A stretch of 64,000 bases of DNA from Ruegeria sp. R13_0 (GCF_017743995.1 NZ_JAGHRB010000009.1:1-64000), one strand, 5' to 3'. Shown: positions 49,163-57,506, numbered from the stretch's first letter. Program-made: numbers and translations. Notes: generated by a model from the sequence alone, not told the origin.

Positions 49163-50158
49163 TCAGGCGTTTACGTCGACGACAACGCGCCCCTTGACCT
49201 GACCTTTCAGAATATCCGCACCCAGCTGCGGCAAATCGGACAGAGCGGCCGGATGCACCATGGCCTCCAGCTTGTCCATCGGCAGGTCGGTCGCGATGCG
49301 CTGCCAAGCCCGCAGACGGTTGTCATAGGGCTGCATCACGCTATCGATCCCCAGAAGGTTCACCCCACGCAGCAGGAAGGGAATCACTGTTGCAGGCAAC
49401 CCCGCACCACCGGCAAGTCCAACAGCGGCGACCGAGCAACCGTATTTCATCTGACCCAAAACGCGCGCCAGCATGTCACCGCCAACTGCATCGACACAGC
49501 CCGCCCAGGTTTCGCTTTCCAGCGGGCGCTTTGTGGTTTCGTTCAGCTCTTCACGCGGCACGATGGTCGTGGCGCCAAGCGATTTCAGGTAGTCTCCGGT
49601 CTCAGGACGTCCGGTTACAGCCGCGACCTCATAACCCAGCTTGCCCAGAATGGCCGTCGCCACCGAACCAACACCACCCGCAGCGCCAGTCACCAGCACA
49701 GGCCCACGATCCGGCGTCAAACCGTGATCCTCCAGTGCCATAACCGCCAACATGGCCGTGAACCCGGCTGTTCCAACGGCCATCGCCTGCCGAGCATCCA
49801 ACCCATCCGGCAAAGGCACCAACCAATCGGCCCGAGCGTTGGCCTTCTGCGAATACCCACCCCAATGGGCCTCACCCACTCGCCAGCCGGTCAGAACCAC
49901 CTTGTCACCGGGCGTGTAACGGTCATCCGAAGACGCTTCGACCGTTCCTGCATAGTCGATACCGGGAATGTGCGGATAGTTCCGCACCAGCCCACCACCC
50001 TTGGCCGACAGGCACAAACCGTCCTTGTAGTTCACCGTCGAATACTCAACAGCCACTGTTACCTCTCCGTCAGGCAGATCCTCCAGCGAGAGCTGCTTGA
50101 CCGAGGGGCTTGCCAGACCGCTTTCTTCATCCTTTTCCATAACCAAAGCATTGAACAT
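49163..50158 (-). CDS. acuI: Acrylyl-CoA reductase (AcuI-type MDR oxidoreductase)
   Basis: 331 residues, YhdH/AcuI group of the medium-chain dehydrogenases. FNALVMEKDEESGLASPSVKQLSLEDLP, STVNYKDGLCLS, NYPHIPGIDYAGTVEASS and VLVTGAAGGVGSVATAILGKLGYEVAAVTGR for the NADPH site are characteristic. AcuI detoxifies acryloyl-CoA formed from DMSP cleavage products by reduction to propionyl-CoA. Its position right after dmdA on the same strand, as in Ruegeria, supports this over a generic quinone reductase. Confidence 0.92.
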   Translation of the reverse strand: MFNALVMEKDEESGLASPSVKQLSLEDLPDGEVTVAVEYSTVNYKDGLCLSAKGGGLVRNYPHIPGIDYAGTVEASSDDRYTPGDKVVLTGWRVGEAHWGGYSQKANARADWLVPLPDGLDARQAMAVGTAGFTAMLAVMALEDHGLTPDRGPVLVTGAAGGVGSVATAILGKLGYEVAAVTGRPETGDYLKSLGATTIVPREELNETTKRPLESETWAGCVDAVGGDMLARVLGQMKYGCSVAAVGLAGGAGLPATVIPFLLRGVNLLGIDSVMQPYDNRLRAWQRIATDLPMDKLEAMVHPAALSDLPQLGADILKGQVKGRVVVDVNA

Positions 50159-50223
50159 ATTGCTATCCTTTCATTTTTGGCGGCCAGCCCAATCCTTCAC
50201 CTGGCCCAAAATATCCCGGGGGA

Positions 50224-50251
50224 GTCGCGCAGCGACGGGGGCAGAGCCCCC
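50224..50251 (-). repeat. Tandem stem-loops between dmdA and acuI
   Basis: GTCGC-gca-GCGAC (50224-50236) is followed directly by GGGGGC-aga-GCCCCC (50237-50251), filling part of the 101-base dmdA-acuI gap. There is no T tract. Such GC-rich double stems recur between Rhodobacteraceae genes and may act as partial terminators or mRNA processing/stability signals, letting dmdA and acuI differ in level. Confidence 0.55.
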
Positions 50252-50259
50252 AGCCTCCG

Positions 50260-51363
50260 CTAGATCCAAAACTGCCCCTGCACCGTCGCGCCCCGCATTC
50301 CGTCAGGCGTTTCAACCTCAACCTTTGTTCCGGCGTCCCAATGGCTCAATTTGACCATACCTATCGAAACATTGGTCGAGAAATCCGGAGACCAGGCCGC
50401 AGACGTCACCTGACCCACCTGCTTTCCGCCCGCAAAGACAGGCCACGGCTGAACACAAGGCGGCACTGCATCTCCGTCAATTGCGATCGGTCTGATCTGC
50501 TGCACCGGGCCCTCCTTGGCCACGCGCAACAACGCATCCCGGCCCACACAGCCAATAGCGGTATGCGTATTGCAGAACTTGCCCAGCCCACATTCATGCG
50601 GTGTGTTGTCGTCGGTCATATCATTGCCGTAGGACAGCAACCCACCTTCGATCCGCTCGATCAGGTTGGGGCACCCGGCCCGCACGTCCAGGTCTTCGCC
50701 CGCCGAGAACAGAGCGTTCCACAGATGCATACCAATATCGCTGCCCTCGACATAAATCTCGAACCCGCCCTGTTTTGAGTATCCCGAACGGGCAACCGCA
50801 AGGTCGCGCCCTTCGAATTCGAACATGTCGAACTTGAAGAAACGTATATCGCGCACACGATCACCGAATACGCGCGCCATCAGCTCATCTGCCTTTGGCC
50901 CCTGAACGCCTAAGGGCGACACGTCCGGCTCATCAACCAGCACATCCAGACGATATCCGTTGGCCAACCCTTTGACCCATAGCAACAAATCGCTGTCGGC
51001 GATAGAGATCCACCAGCGGTCCTCCGACAGTTTCACCGCTACGGGATCGTTCAGCATACCACCGGTTTCGTCCACAATCGGCACATAGAAGCACTGCCCG
51101 GGCAGCATCCCGCGCAGGTCACGCGGTGTCAGCATCTGCATCAGACGGGCAGCATCCGGCCCGCGCAGTTCAACCTGACGTTCACAGGAGACGTCCCAGA
51201 CCTGAACGTTCTTCTTCAGGTGATGGTAGTCGGCCTCGACACTTTCAAAAACCGTCGGCAACAACATCCGATTGTACACCGTGTAGCCTTTGACACCAGC
51301 GGCTTCGACGCCTTCGGAAAACGGCGTACGACGCAGGCGACGAGACAGGGATATTTGCGGCAT
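50260..51363 (-). CDS. dmdA: Dimethylsulfoniopropionate demethylase
   Basis: 367 residues, a GcvT-family (aminomethyltransferase) protein. Family segments include VWDVSCERQVELRGPDAARLMQMLTPRDLRGM, DETGGMLNDPVAVKL, ARSGYSKQGGFEIYVEG, GLLSYGNDMTDDNTPHECGLGKF and WSPDFSTNVSIGMVKL. The marked Gly-Tyr-Ser-Lys, Asn-Asp-Met-Thr and Cys-Gly-Leu-Gly-Lys stretches fit DmdA rather than glycine-cleavage T protein or sarcosine oxidase. It transfers a methyl group from DMSP to tetrahydrofolate, giving methylmercaptopropionate. acuI follows; a DinB gene precedes by one base. Confidence 0.92.
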   Translation of the reverse strand: MPQISLSRRLRRTPFSEGVEAAGVKGYTVYNRMLLPTVFESVEADYHHLKKNVQVWDVSCERQVELRGPDAARLMQMLTPRDLRGMLPGQCFYVPIVDETGGMLNDPVAVKLSEDRWWISIADSDLLLWVKGLANGYRLDVLVDEPDVSPLGVQGPKADELMARVFGDRVRDIRFFKFDMFEFEGRDLAVARSGYSKQGGFEIYVEGSDIGMHLWNALFSAGEDLDVRAGCPNLIERIEGGLLSYGNDMTDDNTPHECGLGKFCNTHTAIGCVGRDALLRVAKEGPVQQIRPIAIDGDAVPPCVQPWPVFAGGKQVGQVTSAAWSPDFSTNVSIGMVKLSHWDAGTKVEVETPDGMRGATVQGQFWI

Positions 51364-51891
51364 TCAGCCCTCCTTTGGCATGAAGCAAAGATCGCTGACC
51401 GGGGCCTCGGAACCGGCTTCAGTCAGCATTTTGTGGAGTTGTCCACGATGATGGGTTTGATGGTTGAAGAAATGCATCACGCATTGCGCGTAAGGCAAAG
51501 TAACATCAGCCTCTTTTGCGGCTGAGTACCATGTGAAAGGCCCGGAAAGGACCTCATCGCCAAGCGTATCCGCCCAGTCCGAGATCCGGTCATCCATAGC
51601 CACGCGCAGAGCCAGCCAGCTGTCGAGGTCAGGGCAGAGATGCACGCTTTCGTGGATGCCGCCTCCGGGTCGGTGGATATTGCTCTCTGGTCCCGGCCCT
51701 TTGTCAAAGCGTGACATCCAGATCCAGTCGCCCCACAGCAAGTGGTTCGCCGTGCCCATGATCGAGCCGAAAAACGCACCGCGTTCCTGCATCAGTTCCT
51801 CGGGTGAGAGCGCTTGAAGAAATTCTGCCAACTGGCTGTTTTGCCAGTGGTTGTAGCGCGCCATTTCCCTTGCATAGGCTCCGGAGATCAT
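51364..51891 (-). CDS. DinB-family putative metal-dependent protein
   Basis: 175 residues from the ATG at 51891, sharing its A with the DUF1326 stop (TGATG). A four-helix bundle with a three-histidine set: NHLLWGDWIW near residue 50 and FFNHQTHHRGQLHKML near residue 145. DinB/YfiT proteins bind a divalent metal; some are thiol-dependent transferases using mycothiol, bacillithiol or glutathione. Its stop abuts the dmdA start, so it is in the same transcript. A link to sulfur chemistry is only suggested by position. Confidence 0.85.
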   Translation of the reverse strand: MISGAYAREMARYNHWQNSQLAEFLQALSPEELMQERGAFFGSIMGTANHLLWGDWIWMSRFDKGPGPESNIHRPGGGIHESVHLCPDLDSWLALRVAMDDRISDWADTLGDEVLSGPFTWYSAAKEADVTLPYAQCVMHFFNHQTHHRGQLHKMLTEAGSEAPVSDLCFMPKEG

Positions 51892-52595
51892 CACTTGGGC
51901 CCATGCCAGTCGATCGGGCAGATCTCGGCGGATTTACCACCGAAATCCCAGACGCGCCCATAATCGCGCACTTTCGATTTGTTTCCGCGCGCCACGATGA
52001 TGTCTGGCCCCATCCAGTATTTGGAGTTCGACACCATCACCGGATGCTCAGGGTCTTTACCGCCCAGCATCTCGATCTCGCCTTGGATTTTGCGACCGAT
52101 CGCAATCCTGCGCTTGTTGCCGTCCCGTTCGATCTGGACCGGAGCACGCTCGGCCCCGATGATCTCACTCACCAGCATTGTGAACAGACCCGTGGTGCCC
52201 CCGGCCTGACCGCTGAAAATCTGCAGCAGCCCGTTATAGGCCTTACCGCTGGCGCGTTCATCGACGTAAGCGGCGACTTTCCATTGCCCCTCGCCCATGC
52301 GACCCGGAATATCGACCAGCAGGCCGACATTCAGACCAGACAGGTCTTCGCCCTCGTAGTGCCCTTCGTCGATGATCACACCCATCCAGGCGTGACAATG
52401 ACCCTCGGTCGGAGGGTGCGCACCCAATGAGACCACACAAGGGCAGAACACATCGCATGAGCAGTTCAGGATCAACTCGCCTTTGATGGACCAATCCGTC
52501 GGGCTCATCTCACGCCGTTTCGGGTTGGGCATACGGCTGTCGATCCGCTGACTAATCGGAAGCCGGTCGGCCTCGGGTTTTCTGTTTTTTGCCAT
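51891..52595 (-). CDS. DUF1326 domain-containing protein
   Basis: 234 residues from the ATG at 52595 (GGAGGAT 7 bases upstream). After a basic N-terminal tail of about 35 residues, the DUF1326 domain starts DWSIKGELILNCSCDVFCPCVVSLG, with a Cys-x-Cys...Cys-x-Cys cluster that looks metal-binding, then GHCHAWMGVIIDEGHY with two histidines. It is paired with the DUF2182 membrane protein four bases upstream, a partnership common in Proteobacteria. Function is not established; metal handling is the natural guess. Confidence 0.85.
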   Translation of the reverse strand: MAKNRKPEADRLPISQRIDSRMPNPKRREMSPTDWSIKGELILNCSCDVFCPCVVSLGAHPPTEGHCHAWMGVIIDEGHYEGEDLSGLNVGLLVDIPGRMGEGQWKVAAYVDERASGKAYNGLLQIFSGQAGGTTGLFTMLVSEIIGAERAPVQIERDGNKRRIAIGRKIQGEIEMLGGKDPEHPVMVSNSKYWMGPDIIVARGNKSKVRDYGRVWDFGGKSAEICPIDWHGPK

Positions 52596-52599
52596 CAGC

Positions 52600-53391
52600 T
52601 TATCCTCCGTAAGCAAAGGGATAGATCAGCAGCACAACACCGCCTGCAATCAGTATGAACCCCATGGGTCGGGTCACAGCATGCCCGATCTGGGGGAGTT
52701 TTTCCAAAACCATGAACAGGGTCGCCAGACCCATCCACAAAAGGCTCATGACGCCACCGACAAAGCCGAGCGCCATGAAGCCCCAGCAGCAACCGACGCA
52801 GAACGCGCCCAGGCCCAGCCCCATTCTCACACCGCCCGCAAAGCCGGTTTTCCAATGGCTTAAAAAATACGTCATTGGGGCGTGACAGACGCCGTGGCAA
52901 ACCTCTTTGGCGCGAGTGAACTGGAAGGCGCCGACCACGATCAGCAGCCCTCCGGCCACCCAATGGGACTTGGCGATGCCCAGCATATCGACAAACCCAC
53001 CGAACAGCAGGGCAAGCTGAACGCCCGCGATAAGCGCCGCAAATCCCACCCAGACGATGAAATACCCGGCCAGAACGCCCAGCCATCCAGCCCGCGTACC
53101 ATTGGCGCTGCGTATCAGGTCGTCATAGCTGCGGAGCGTCGGCACAAGCGTCGGCAGCATCATTGCAGCCATCATGATCGCCCACATCCAGAACAAAGGT
53201 CCGAACTCCGCCATGGGCATATACATATCCATGCGCGGATCCATCGCCGCCATGGCCTGTCCCATCGGCCCTGGCCGGCCAATGAAGTCGAGGTCCATGT
53301 CTCGGCTCATCGAGAACATGACCCACCAGGCCCACAGGATCACTGCGTAGAACGCCAGCCACATCCCGCTGCGGAACATTGCGCGACTCAT
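52600..53391 (-). CDS. DUF2182 polytopic membrane protein (predicted metal-binding)
   Basis: 263 residues from the ATG at 53391, which has GGAGGATCAC upstream. About seven hydrophobic spans. Met-rich stretches (GPMGQAMAAMDPRMDMYMPMAEFG and MWAIMMAAMMLPTLVPTLRSYDDL) and GAFCVGCCWGFMALGFVGG with three Cys are the DUF2182 pattern; AKEVCHGVCHAPMTYF adds Cys and His. Methionine and cysteine ligands suggest copper or similar. It is the first gene of a minus-strand group and is divergent from a GntR regulator. Confidence 0.87.
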   Translation of the reverse strand: MSRAMFRSGMWLAFYAVILWAWWVMFSMSRDMDLDFIGRPGPMGQAMAAMDPRMDMYMPMAEFGPLFWMWAIMMAAMMLPTLVPTLRSYDDLIRSANGTRAGWLGVLAGYFIVWVGFAALIAGVQLALLFGGFVDMLGIAKSHWVAGGLLIVVGAFQFTRAKEVCHGVCHAPMTYFLSHWKTGFAGGVRMGLGLGAFCVGCCWGFMALGFVGGVMSLLWMGLATLFMVLEKLPQIGHAVTRPMGFILIAGGVVLLIYPFAYGG

Positions 53392-53422
53392 GTGATCCTC
53401 CGACTCAACTCTCTTGCTTTTC

Positions 53423-53450
53423 AAATGTCAGACTTTTAAATGTCAGACAA
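53423..53450. promoter_or_regulatory. Direct-repeat operator between DUF2182 and GntR genes
   Basis: AAATGTCAGAC occurs twice, at 53423-53433 and 53438-53448, starts 15 bases apart. The second copy continues to TGTCAGACA, a palindrome with the GT-N3-AC core typical of FadR-type GntR operators. It lies in the 84-base gap shared by the divergent genes, so one regulator could control both. Confidence 0.65.
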
Positions 53451-53475
53451 ATAAAATTTTCAGACCGGCTCCAAA

Positions 53476-54207
53476 ATGAAGATAGATCCCGCCAATCCCG
53501 CAGACCTCTCTGCCCAGATCGCACAGGCCATTCGGAACGCGATCGTGTCCGGCGAATTGATCGTGGATGAGCGCCTGCCCTCTGAATCGGAGCTTGCAGA
53601 TCAGTTTCAGGTTTCGCGCCCCACGGTACGCGAGGCCCTGAAGCGTTTGGCCGCGCAGTCCCTGATCCGCACCCAACGCGGTGCAACCGGCGGGGCCTTT
53701 GTGAACCGGATCAGCTTTGAGGACGCCTATTCGCAGCAAATAACCACCTCGACCCTGCTGCTGTCGATGAACGCCGTCAGTTTCGATACGGCATGCGAGG
53801 CGCGGTATGCGCTGGAACGCGCCTGCGCGGCTTTGTCAGCCCAACGTCGCACCGCGGATCAACTGGCAACGATGCGGGCCGAGATCTTTCGTCAGGCTCA
53901 GCCGGGCCTGACAGATGAGGCCTTCTGCGCCTCGGACGTCGCCTTTCACCGCGCGCTGGTCGATGGCGCGGACAATCCAGTGCTGTCCTATCAACTGGCG
54001 GGTGCGGTCGAGGCCATGCAGCCTCTGATGAACATGATCACTTTCACCGCGCGCTCGCGCGAAGAAATCATTGCGCTGCACACCAAGATCGCCGACGCGC
54101 TTGAGGCGCGCGATGCCCCATCGGTAGACGCAACGCTGATCGAACTAGAAACCTATACGCGCCAACTGGCCCGAGACGTGGCTGAGCGCAAACGTAAAAC
54201 CGCCTGA
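53476..54207 (+). CDS. GntR-family (FadR/FCD) transcriptional regulator
   Basis: 243 residues. Winged helix at ~8-75 (IAQAIRNAIVSGELIVDERLPSESELADQFQVSRPTVREALKRLAAQSLIRTQRG), then an all-helical FCD ligand domain with the metal-binding pattern Asp in FCASDVAFHRALV and His in IIALHTKIADAL. FCD regulators sense organic acids. It sits between the DUF2182-to-acuI transcript and the SBP56 gene, so it is a good candidate to control both. In Ruegeria a GntR gene next to dmdA is known, which fits. Confidence 0.9.
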   Translation: MKIDPANPADLSAQIAQAIRNAIVSGELIVDERLPSESELADQFQVSRPTVREALKRLAAQSLIRTQRGATGGAFVNRISFEDAYSQQITTSTLLLSMNAVSFDTACEARYALERACAALSAQRRTADQLATMRAEIFRQAQPGLTDEAFCASDVAFHRALVDGADNPVLSYQLAGAVEAMQPLMNMITFTARSREEIIALHTKIADALEARDAPSVDATLIELETYTRQLARDVAERKRKTA

Positions 54208-54334
54208 CACCCAGGCCCGAAATCTGACGCAGACCAACAGGCAGAAAGGAAGCACGAGCAGGCAGGATGTCACCCGGCGGCAAGACCGGAACTCTCAAAA
54301 TTAATTGAAGATCAATGACTTACGGGAGGATGTT

Positions 54335-55735
54335 ATGAACACGAGACCGGACCCAACCTTTTACCCATCTGCCAAGCTGGCGATGGAGGGCCCCACTGAG
54401 ACGCTTGCTTTTACGCTGATGCTCAGCCCGGATTTTTCGCAACCTGACGGGCTGGCGGTTGTGAATGTCGATCCAACTTCTGACGACTATGGAAAAATCG
54501 TCCATCAGGTCATCATGCCGGAAAAAGGCGATGAATTTCACCACTTTGGCTGGAATGCTTGCTCTTCCGCGCTGTCACCACTGACGGGCCATGCGTTTCT
54601 GGAGCGGCGCTATCTGATCATTCCGGGCATCCGCTCCAGCCGGATCTACGTGATCGACGTGAAGAACCCGCTTGAGGCCAAGATCCACAAGATCATCGAA
54701 CCCGAAGAAGTCTTTGCAAAGACAGGTTATTCTCGCCCCCACACCATTCATTGCGGACCTGAGGGCATCTATGTCAGCACCTTGGGCGGTGGCGGAGAGG
54801 ACGGAACCGATGGCCCTCCGGGTATCTTCATCATGGATTGCGAAAGTTTCGAGATCATCGGACGGTATGAGATCGAGCGCGGTGTTCAAGACAAGCACTA
54901 TGATTTCTGGTGGAACCTACCGCGTGACTACATGGTCAGTTCCGAATGGGGGCTGCCGCCACAGTTCGAAAACGGAATCGTGGCCGAGGACCTGCTATCG
55001 AACAAATACGGTCACAGCATCCATTTCTGGAACCTGCGCAGCCGTACCAATATCCAAACCATTGATCTGGGCGAAAACCACCAGATGGCGCTGGAAATCC
55101 GGCCTGCGCATGATCCGGTCAAACAGTATGGCTTCTGCGGCGTCGTTGTGGACACAACCAACCTGCAAGGTGCGATCTTCACATGGTGGAGAAACGATGA
55201 CGGCACGTTTGAGGCCAAGAAAACCATCACCATCGACCCGCAACCGGCCGACCCGGATGACCTGCCGGACTTGCTGAAAGGTTTCTCGGCCGTTCCACCG
55301 CTGGTGACAGATATCGACCTGAGCCTCGACGACAAGTACCTCTATGTCGCCTGCTGGGGCACCGGTGAGATGCACCAATATGACGTCTCGGACCCGATGA
55401 ACCCGACACTCGCGGGCAAGGTCGAAATTGGCGGGATCGTCAAAAAGACCAAACATCCGAACGGTCAGGACTTTGGCTATGGCCCGCAAATGGTCGAAAT
55501 CAGCCGCGACGGCAAACGGGTCTACTGGACAAACTCGCTCTATTCCACTTGGGATGACCAGTTCTATCCCGGTGAACGTGGAGCGGCGATGGTCAAGGCG
55601 GATGTCGGCGAGAACGGAGGCTTGACCTTGGATCCTAAGTTCTGGGTCGAGTTCCCCAAAGGTTATCGCAGCCACCAGATCCGGCTGGAGGGCGGAGACT
55701 GTTCGACCGACAGTTTCTGCTACCCTTCGGTCTGA
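54335..55735 (+). CDS. Selenium-binding protein 56 family; putative methanethiol oxidase
   Basis: 466 residues from the ATG at 54335 (GGGAGGATG upstream). A seven-bladed propeller of the SBP56 family: HHFGWNACSSALSP, SRPHTIHCGPEGIYVSTLGG, EWGLPPQFENG, YGHSIHFWNL and a C-terminal YRSHQIRLEGGDCSTD carry the conserved His/Glu/Cys residues. Bacterial members (MtoX) oxidise methanethiol to formaldehyde, H2S and H2O2 and bind copper. There is no signal peptide, unlike the periplasmic Hyphomicrobium enzyme. Proximity to dmdA, whose pathway ends in methanethiol, supports this role; selenium binding is the alternative. Confidence 0.85.
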   Translation: MNTRPDPTFYPSAKLAMEGPTETLAFTLMLSPDFSQPDGLAVVNVDPTSDDYGKIVHQVIMPEKGDEFHHFGWNACSSALSPLTGHAFLERRYLIIPGIRSSRIYVIDVKNPLEAKIHKIIEPEEVFAKTGYSRPHTIHCGPEGIYVSTLGGGGEDGTDGPPGIFIMDCESFEIIGRYEIERGVQDKHYDFWWNLPRDYMVSSEWGLPPQFENGIVAEDLLSNKYGHSIHFWNLRSRTNIQTIDLGENHQMALEIRPAHDPVKQYGFCGVVVDTTNLQGAIFTWWRNDDGTFEAKKTITIDPQPADPDDLPDLLKGFSAVPPLVTDIDLSLDDKYLYVACWGTGEMHQYDVSDPMNPTLAGKVEIGGIVKKTKHPNGQDFGYGPQMVEISRDGKRVYWTNSLYSTWDDQFYPGERGAAMVKADVGENGGLTLDPKFWVEFPKGYRSHQIRLEGGDCSTDSFCYPSV

Positions 55736-55748
55736 GTTGGAATTTCTG

Positions 55749-56399
55749 ATGACATCAACGGCTGGCCTCTGGCTAGCCGTTGTTCTCAGCGGTGCCTATC
55801 ACGGGCTGAATCCCGGTATGGGCTGGCCGCTTGCCGTCTCGTCAGCGTTGATGGAGCAGCGCCAGTCGGCGCTCTGGCGCGCGCTGGCGGCGCTTGCTGG
55901 CGGTCATTTCCTGGCGATGCTGGGTGTCCTGTTGCCATTTGCAATGATGGCCGTGTTGATCGACTACCAACGCGAAATCCGCATTGGGGCCGCGCTGATC
56001 GTTATTGCGATGGGGCTTTATATTGCCGTCACACGCAACCACCCTCGGTTCTTGTCGCGTGTGCCGCCCAGCAAACTCGCGCTGTGGTCCTTTTTGGTCG
56101 CGCTGGCCCATGGCGCGGCCTTGATGCTGGTTCCGATCTATCTGGGCCTATGCAACTTGGATGAGCTAGACGCCGGGCATCAGGCCATCTCTCAGATCAT
56201 GACAACGAACACCCTGCTGGTTCTGGCCGTGGCCGCGCTCCACACGGCGGCAATGATCCTAGGAGGCGGTCTTCTGGCCTATGGCGTCTATCGCTGGCTG
56301 GGGCTGCAATTCCTCTCACGCACGTGGTTCAACCTTGAACTCATCTGGGCACTCAGCCTGATTTTGGTCGGCGTGATGGGGCTTTGGTCGGCAATCTAG
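55749..56399 (+). CDS. Polytopic membrane protein with HupE/NicO-like histidine motifs
   Basis: 216 residues from the ATG at 55749, 14 bases after the SBP56 stop. Six hydrophobic spans. Polar residues inside the membrane are notable: GAYHGLNPGMGWPLAV in the first, LAGGHFLAMLG in the second and VALAHGAALMLVP in the fourth. The His-rich helices resemble nickel/cobalt or HupE-type permeases, but the family's H-x4-D signature is absent. It may supply a metal to the neighbouring oxidase. The family is not certain. Confidence 0.6.
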   Translation: MTSTAGLWLAVVLSGAYHGLNPGMGWPLAVSSALMEQRQSALWRALAALAGGHFLAMLGVLLPFAMMAVLIDYQREIRIGAALIVIAMGLYIAVTRNHPRFLSRVPPSKLALWSFLVALAHGAALMLVPIYLGLCNLDELDAGHQAISQIMTTNTLLVLAVAALHTAAMILGGGLLAYGVYRWLGLQFLSRTWFNLELIWALSLILVGVMGLWSAI

Positions 56400-56474
56400 T
56401 CGCCGCACGATCACCTTGCACAAGTTTTGAAAAACCGCTTTGTCCTGCTTTGAAAGAAGTTAGGAGTTTTCGAA

Positions 56475-57125
56475 GTGTCCCAGAACACGCGCCCCACGGA
56501 AATGCTGCGTCAGGGCAAGGCTGCCGACTGGCAGGCGGCAACAACCCATGCCTTCACGCGCGAGTTGTCAGACGGCACCCTGCCCGAGGACAAGATGCGC
56601 TGGTATCTGCAACAGGACTATCAGTTCGTCGATGGCTTCGTCCGCCTGCTGGCCAGCGCCATCGCACACGCGCCCACCTTGGCCGACAGCGTTCTGGCCG
56701 CGCAATTTCTAGCGGTGATTACCGGTCCTGAAAACACCTACTTCCTGCGCTCGCTCGAGGCTCTGGGCACACAACCCAGCACCGACGCTGCCCCCGCCAC
56801 CAAGGCGTTTCAGGACCTGATGGCGGAGGCTGCGGCCTCGGGCCGGTATGAGAACACGCTTGCAGTGCTGGTTGTCGCCGAATGGGTCTATCTCAGCTGG
56901 GTCAGCCCGGAAAATCCGCCGAAACCCGACCTGCCCTTCTGGTTCGCGGAATGGATCACGCTACATGCCGGAGGAGGTTTTGAGGGCGTGGTCGAGTATC
57001 TGCGTGGACAGCTCGACAAGACCTGGCCCACCTTGACGCCCGAGGCGCAAGCCGAGGTCACAAGACTTTTCCACCGGGCGGTTGAGCTGGAGAAAGACTT
57101 TTTTGACGCCGCCTACGCGGTGTAA
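56475..57125 (+). CDS. TenA-family protein lacking the catalytic cysteine
   Basis: 216 residues starting at GTG 56475 with TTAGGAG upstream. All-helical TenA fold: AFTRELSDGTLPEDKMRWYLQQDYQFVDGFVRLLA includes the substrate Asp, and LVVAEWVYLSWVS contains Glu where the family active site lies. The nucleophilic Cys of thiaminase II (usually PCxWxY) is missing. This matches TenA_E-type or heme-oxygenase-like members. Thiamine salvage, or another pyrimidine or thiol substrate, is possible. It follows the membrane protein gene in the same direction. Confidence 0.78.
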   Translation: MSQNTRPTEMLRQGKAADWQAATTHAFTRELSDGTLPEDKMRWYLQQDYQFVDGFVRLLASAIAHAPTLADSVLAAQFLAVITGPENTYFLRSLEALGTQPSTDAAPATKAFQDLMAEAAASGRYENTLAVLVVAEWVYLSWVSPENPPKPDLPFWFAEWITLHAGGGFEGVVEYLRGQLDKTWPTLTPEAQAEVTRLFHRAVELEKDFFDAAYAV

Positions 57126-57143
57126 CCGGATAAAGGCACGATC

Positions 57144-57506
57144 ATGGTACATATCCTCAACGTCATCGCGGCTCTGCTGACCATCGGCTTTGGCCTGTTC
57201 GGCTTTCTCGCACCTTTGCACACCGCGACGGCGCTGGATCTGGCCCCGACCAACAGCACCATGGGCCTGAGCGAGATGCGCGCCTCGGTCGGAGGGTTGT
57301 TCGTCGTGACGGGCATCGCCGTGATCTGGCTAAACCATCCAATGGCATACGCCATGCTGGGCGTAGCCTATGCCGGGGCGGCTTTGGGGCGGTTCGTGTC
57401 GGTGCTGCTGGACAACCCTCCGCTTGCCAAGGCCATGATTTTCGGGGGAATTGAACTGATCCTGGCCGTCTGGCTGATCGCTGCAAATCTGAACCGCACC
57501 TCGTGA
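57144..57506 (+). CDS. DUF4345 four-helix membrane protein
   Basis: 120 residues, four hydrophobic spans. SEMRASVGGLFVVTGIAVIWL in the middle and GVAYAGAALGRFVSVLLD carry the Arg residues that mark DUF4345 proteins. It is 18 bases after the TenA-like gene and ends the cluster just before ssrA. Function unknown. Confidence 0.75.
   Translation: MVHILNVIAALLTIGFGLFGFLAPLHTATALDLAPTNSTMGLSEMRASVGGLFVVTGIAVIWLNHPMAYAMLGVAYAGAALGRFVSVLLDNPPLAKAMIFGGIELILAVWLIAANLNRTS

Noticed and set aside
48353-50263. A 636-codon plus-strand open frame
   Set aside because: It runs antisense through uppS, frr and acuI, has no family features, and long antisense frames are expected in GC-rich DNA.
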